Source of the DNA: Apus apus
Taxonomy: Eukaryota; Chordata; Aves; Apodiformes; Apodidae
NCBI RefSeq assembly: GCF_020740795.1
Contig: NC_067312.1
Coordinates: forward strand, 41,190,905-41,254,904
Direction: 5' to 3'
DNA length: 64,000 nucleotides
Shown here: positions 60,501 to 64,000 of the stretch, piece after piece
Layout: each line of letters opens with the position of its first letter
How positions within the stretch are numbered: position 1 is the stretch's first letter
The notes under the pieces: model-generated
Databases searched by the model: none
Seen by the model: only the letters and a program-made list of their open reading frames with translations
What the model was told of the DNA's origin: nothing
Position numbers and translations under genes: made by a program

Positions 60501-63500
60501 CTAGCTCTGTCTGGCCCTGCTGGAGAAGCAGAAAGCCCTGCGCAGAGCCTTGAAGATCCTCCTGAGGAGGGAGGGCCGGTGCTGCCGGGCCTGGGCCCGT
60601 GGGAGCGCGGCGATGGCTGAGGCGGAAGGAGAAGTGCGGGCGAGGGGCTGGGTGGGTGACGGGCAAGCTGCTGCCTGCTGCTGGGCTGCTGGGGCAGGGT
60701 GGGCTGTTTGGGCCTCAGCATCCTCAGCTGCCTGGACCGCTCTTGTTCTTGCTGCCCTTGCCTCACCCGTGCTGTTGGCAGGTTCCTCGCTCTCTGCCTC
60801 TGCTGCTGTGACCTCCTCGATGGGTCCCTGGATCACAGTAACCCCAGCCCCGCCTGTGACCTGGCTCACAGTGCACTGGTTGGTGTCCATAGGAGTCAGG
60901 TCATCACGTGAGGGGCTGTGCAGGGCAGCTTCTTTGAGTTCTTCCTCTGCTGCTGTGACCTCCTGGCTGGGTCCCTGGGACACAACCACAGCCCTGCCTG
61001 TGACCTCACTCATGGTGAACTGTTCAGAGTCCAGCAGAGTCAGGTCATCATGAGAGGGGCTGTGCAGGGCAGGTTCCTGTTCCTCACTCTCTGCCTCTGC
61101 TGCTGTGTCCTCCTCGATGGGTCCCTGGGACACAACCACAGCCCTGCCTGTGACCTCACTAAGGGTGAACTCTTTGGTCTCCAGCAGAGTCAGGTCATCA
61201 TGGGCGGGGCTGTGCAGGGCAGGTTCCTCACTGTCTGCCTCTGCTGCTCTGTCCTCCTGGCTGGGGCCCTGGGACACAAGCAAAGCCCTGCCTGTGACCT
61301 CACGCACAATGCACTGGTCTGTGTCCAGCAGAGCCAGGTCATCATGGGCGGGGCTGTGCAGGGCCGGTTCCTTTTGCTCTGCCTCTGCTGCTGTGTCTTG
61401 CTCCTTGAATACAGGAGCTGGTGCTTTGGCCTTGTCTTGTGCCGCAGGATCCAGAGGCCCCTCTTCCTCAACAGCTCTGACCAGGGCAGAAGCTGCCAGC
61501 TCAGCTTCTATGATCCTCGCGGAGTCAGAAGATGGGCTCTGCTGGTCACCAGCTGCCTCTCTTGCAGACTCTGTGCTTGAGCTGCTGGGTTGGCTGGGTC
61601 TCTCCTTGGAGCAAGTGTAGGGGTCCTGAAGGAGCTCTGGGGACAAGGGCTTGACTCCAATCCTGTAGCCACTGATAGCATCTGTTTGAGACAGCTGCTG
61701 GTGGCTGTCGCCTTCTTTCTCCTCCTCCTCCTTCTGGGTCAAGGCCCCTGGTTTGTCTGCTGCTGCTGGCAGGACTTTCCTCCCTGCTGCCCCCACCTGA
61801 TGCTCTCTGGGTCCATGGGCTTCCAGCCACTCCAATGTGTCCTGGCTGCCCAGGGCAGCCTTTGGGATTTCCCTCCGTGGGACCTCTAGCTGATGCAGCT
61901 TCAAGCTCACTTTGCAGACCTGGAAAGGAGAGCACAGGGATGATGGTAAAGGCAGCCTGGCGCCCAGCAGCAGATGCCTGGTGGGGACCTGCCAGCAGTG
62001 GTTGCTGTGGCACGGATGCAGGAGATGATGGGGCTGCAGCTCTGCAGAGCAGCAGCTGACTCCAAGCCGAGGGAGGCTCCATCACCCTGTCCTGCCCCCA
62101 CCCACACCCTCCTTGGCACTCACGTTCTTGGCTCGGACATTGAGCTGCAGCGGCCTCGTAAGGGAGAAAGACTGCTCCTCGCCCTCCTGCTGCTGGAGCT
62201 GCCTCTCCTCTGGGATGTCCTGCTGCCCCTGCAGGGTGGCTTTGCTGGGCTGGGCCGGGCCCTGCTGGCTGGAGGCCAGACAGCTCCTCTCCTGCACCTC
62301 CAGACGCACCGTCTGGATGGGCAGGACTGACATGTGATCGACAGGAGCTGGACGCGGCGACAGCTGTGCTGTGATGCTCAGCTGGCCCACAGCGCACTTG
62401 AAGTTGTCTTCTGCCGCTGGTCCCCGGCATCCTGGTCCCGCGTCCCTGCCCGGGGCAGCAGGCACGGGGGCCGTGCCAGCAGCACTGCTGCCCCGATGTG
62501 CACGGGGGGCAGCAGGCAGGGGCTGAGCTGCAGGGGCCTGGCCGCCCTCAGCTGCCCGGCCCTCGGCTGCCCTGGTCAGTGTGGCCACAGCTGAGCTGCC
62601 TGCCCAGTCCTGCCGTGCCACCGGCTGCCGGCCGGGTCCCCAGAGCTCGGTGACAGCCCTGCTGATGGCCTCACGGACCAGGCACCGGGCTGTGCCCTGC
62701 CGGGCGGGGGCAGAGGCTGCGGGGCTGTGTGGGGCAGGCCTCCAGCTCTGCGCCCTGGCGGCACTGCTGCCCCACTCATCCCAGACGCCCTGAGCAGGCG
62801 GGACGGGCTGTTGGTGGTGGCTGCCTGCAGCGCTGCGGGATGTGCCGCTGGGTGAAGGTGCAGCAGGTGCGGCTGGCAGAGGGGGCAGCTTGGGGCAGGA
62901 GCTGGCAGCCACTTCCCTGCCTGCAGCACTGCTGGACCTGCCCCTGCCGCTGGGCAGTGGCGCAGCGGGTGCGGCTGGCAGAGGGGGCAGCTTGGGGCAG
63001 GTGCTGGCAGCCACTTCCCTGCCTGCAGCGCTGCTGGACGTGGCCCTGCCGCTGGGCAGTGGTGCAGCGGGTACGGCTGGCAGAGGGGGCAGCTTGGGGC
63101 AGGTGCTGGCAGCCACTTCCCTGCCTGCAGCGGCGCTGCTGGACCTGCCCCTGCCGCTGGGCAGTGGTGCAGCGGGTGCGGCTGGCAGAGGGGGCAGCTT
63201 GGGGCAGGTGCTGGCAGCTCTTGGCGTTGCCTGCCCAGGTGCCGCTGCCTGCCTGGGGAGTTGTGGCAGGGATAAGCGACGGGCTGTCTGCTGCTGTGCC
63301 ACCTTGTACACCAGGCTGTCCGACTGCAAGAGAAGCCAAGGAGAGAGGCTGCGTGAGTGTGGCCTTCATCCCTGCAGCCCCCGTGTCCCGGCTGACAGAG
63401 CTCCTGTGGCCGGGCTCCCCTCTCCTCCCACCCTGTCCCTCACATGGTGCCTCTGCTGCATGCCTGCTGACAGCCTCTTGGCGGGCTGAGAACGGGCCTT

Positions 63501-63521
63501 CTTCTCCTTCTCCATGGACAT
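60501..63521 (-). CDS. Unfamiliar 898-residue repeat protein, array copy 3
   Basis: Exons are 63521-63444, 63323-62124 and 61919-60501. It appears identical to copy 2 at both DNA and protein level. All splice sites, the TATA box (63,631-63,625) and the AATAAA (complement of 59,983-59,988) are retained. Confidence 0.7.
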
Positions 63522-63624
63522 CTTGGGTGTCCACTGCTGCAGACGATCCTCAGGTGTGCGGGGGAGCTGCTGCCTCCTGAGGGAGATGCTCTCCTGCGAG
63601 TGGGCATCCCAGGGCTCGGGTTCC

Positions 63625-63631
63625 TTATATA
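63625..63631 (-). promoter_or_regulatory. TATA box of array gene copy 3
   Basis: TATATAA, same position relative to ATG 63,521 as in copy 1. Confidence 0.55.
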
Positions 63632-63892
63632 CCCCCATGGTCACCACGGAGACCCCCATCACAAGGGTGTCCGGGCAACAGGCCCCACATCACAAAGGCC
63701 TGGTGGTGGCTGTGGAGACACCCACCCCTCAGCAGCTGGGACCAGCTGGGACCGTGCTGGTCTGGTCTGGTCCTGGCTTGGTTGTAAGGGACAAGGCCCA
63801 GAGGTGGCTCCTGTAAGACGCTGCAAAGCTTCCTCGACTCCAAAACATGTGGCCACAGCTCTGGCCAAGGCCGAGGCCTCAGAGACGAGGGC

Positions 63893-64000
63893 TGTGCCTC
63901 TGCCATCAACATGTGGAAGAAGGGGAGGCGGAGAGCAGAGCTGAGAGCAACGCGGGAGCAGAGGGGAGAGCAGTGCGTGCAGGAGAGAGGACAGGAAGGG
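63893..64000 (-). repeat. Tandem array unit 4, first 108 bp
   Basis: The start motif recurs at 63,893 and the sequence follows unit 2 to the window end, so the array extends further right. Confidence 0.93.

Larger units (their letters stand above)
59212..63892 (-). repeat. Tandem array unit 3 (4,681 bp)
   Basis: Complete copy; same content and spacing as unit 2. Confidence 0.95.

Overview
The window is nuclear DNA from a bird. The evidence is many CR1 LINE fragments (several ending in the ATTCTRTG-type 3' tail), an ERVL-type LTR of the avian TGTCCTGGTTT class, a class II avian endogenous retrovirus, and a vertebrate multi-exon gene, RASEF. TOPORS-like and TAGAP-like RhoGAP copies recall gene families I know as expanded in passerines, but the sequence alone does not fix the species. 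RASEF and TOPORS lie on the Z chromosome in chicken, so a Z or W origin is plausible (inference).

Layout. 1-5,620: AT-rich RASEF intron with two CR1 fragments. 5,621-25,629: sixteen RASEF exons on the + strand (coiled coil, Ser/Asp-rich linker, Rab-type GTPase domain, C-terminal Cys pair), all frame-compatible with canonical splice sites; the EF-hand exons would lie before base 1. 25,630-33,823: 3' UTR and flank with CR1 debris. 33,824-37,550: a decayed ERVL provirus (+). From about 37.6 kb the sequence becomes strikingly GC-rich. 38,503-39,990: an intact ORF for a TOPORS-like RING protein with a duplicated 112-residue module. 40.2-42.13 kb: a RhoGAP (TAGAP-like) pseudogene. 42.34-43.08 kb: a FOXJ1-like pseudogene. 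43.2-43.8 kb: a T-rich degenerate minisatellite. 43.86-49.85 kb: a class II endogenous retrovirus on the - strand with one LTR.

49,849-64,000 is a head-to-tail array of about 4,681-bp units: three complete copies and the first 108 bp of a fourth. The array continues beyond the window. Each unit carries one gene on the - strand with its own TATA box, three exons in frame (26 + 400 + 472 codons), short introns and a polyadenylation signal. The predicted 898-residue protein is unfamiliar. It contains four 34-35-residue Pro/Ala-rich repeats, four 48-50-residue acidic repeats and a basic amphipathic C-terminus. Units 2 and 3 look identical by eye. Unit 1 differs at about eight positions, five of them in its first 140 bp next to the retroviral LTR. 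This array is the strongest candidate for something undescribed.

All work was done by reading. Identities and repeat counts were made by eye, and no database search or expression evidence supports them.
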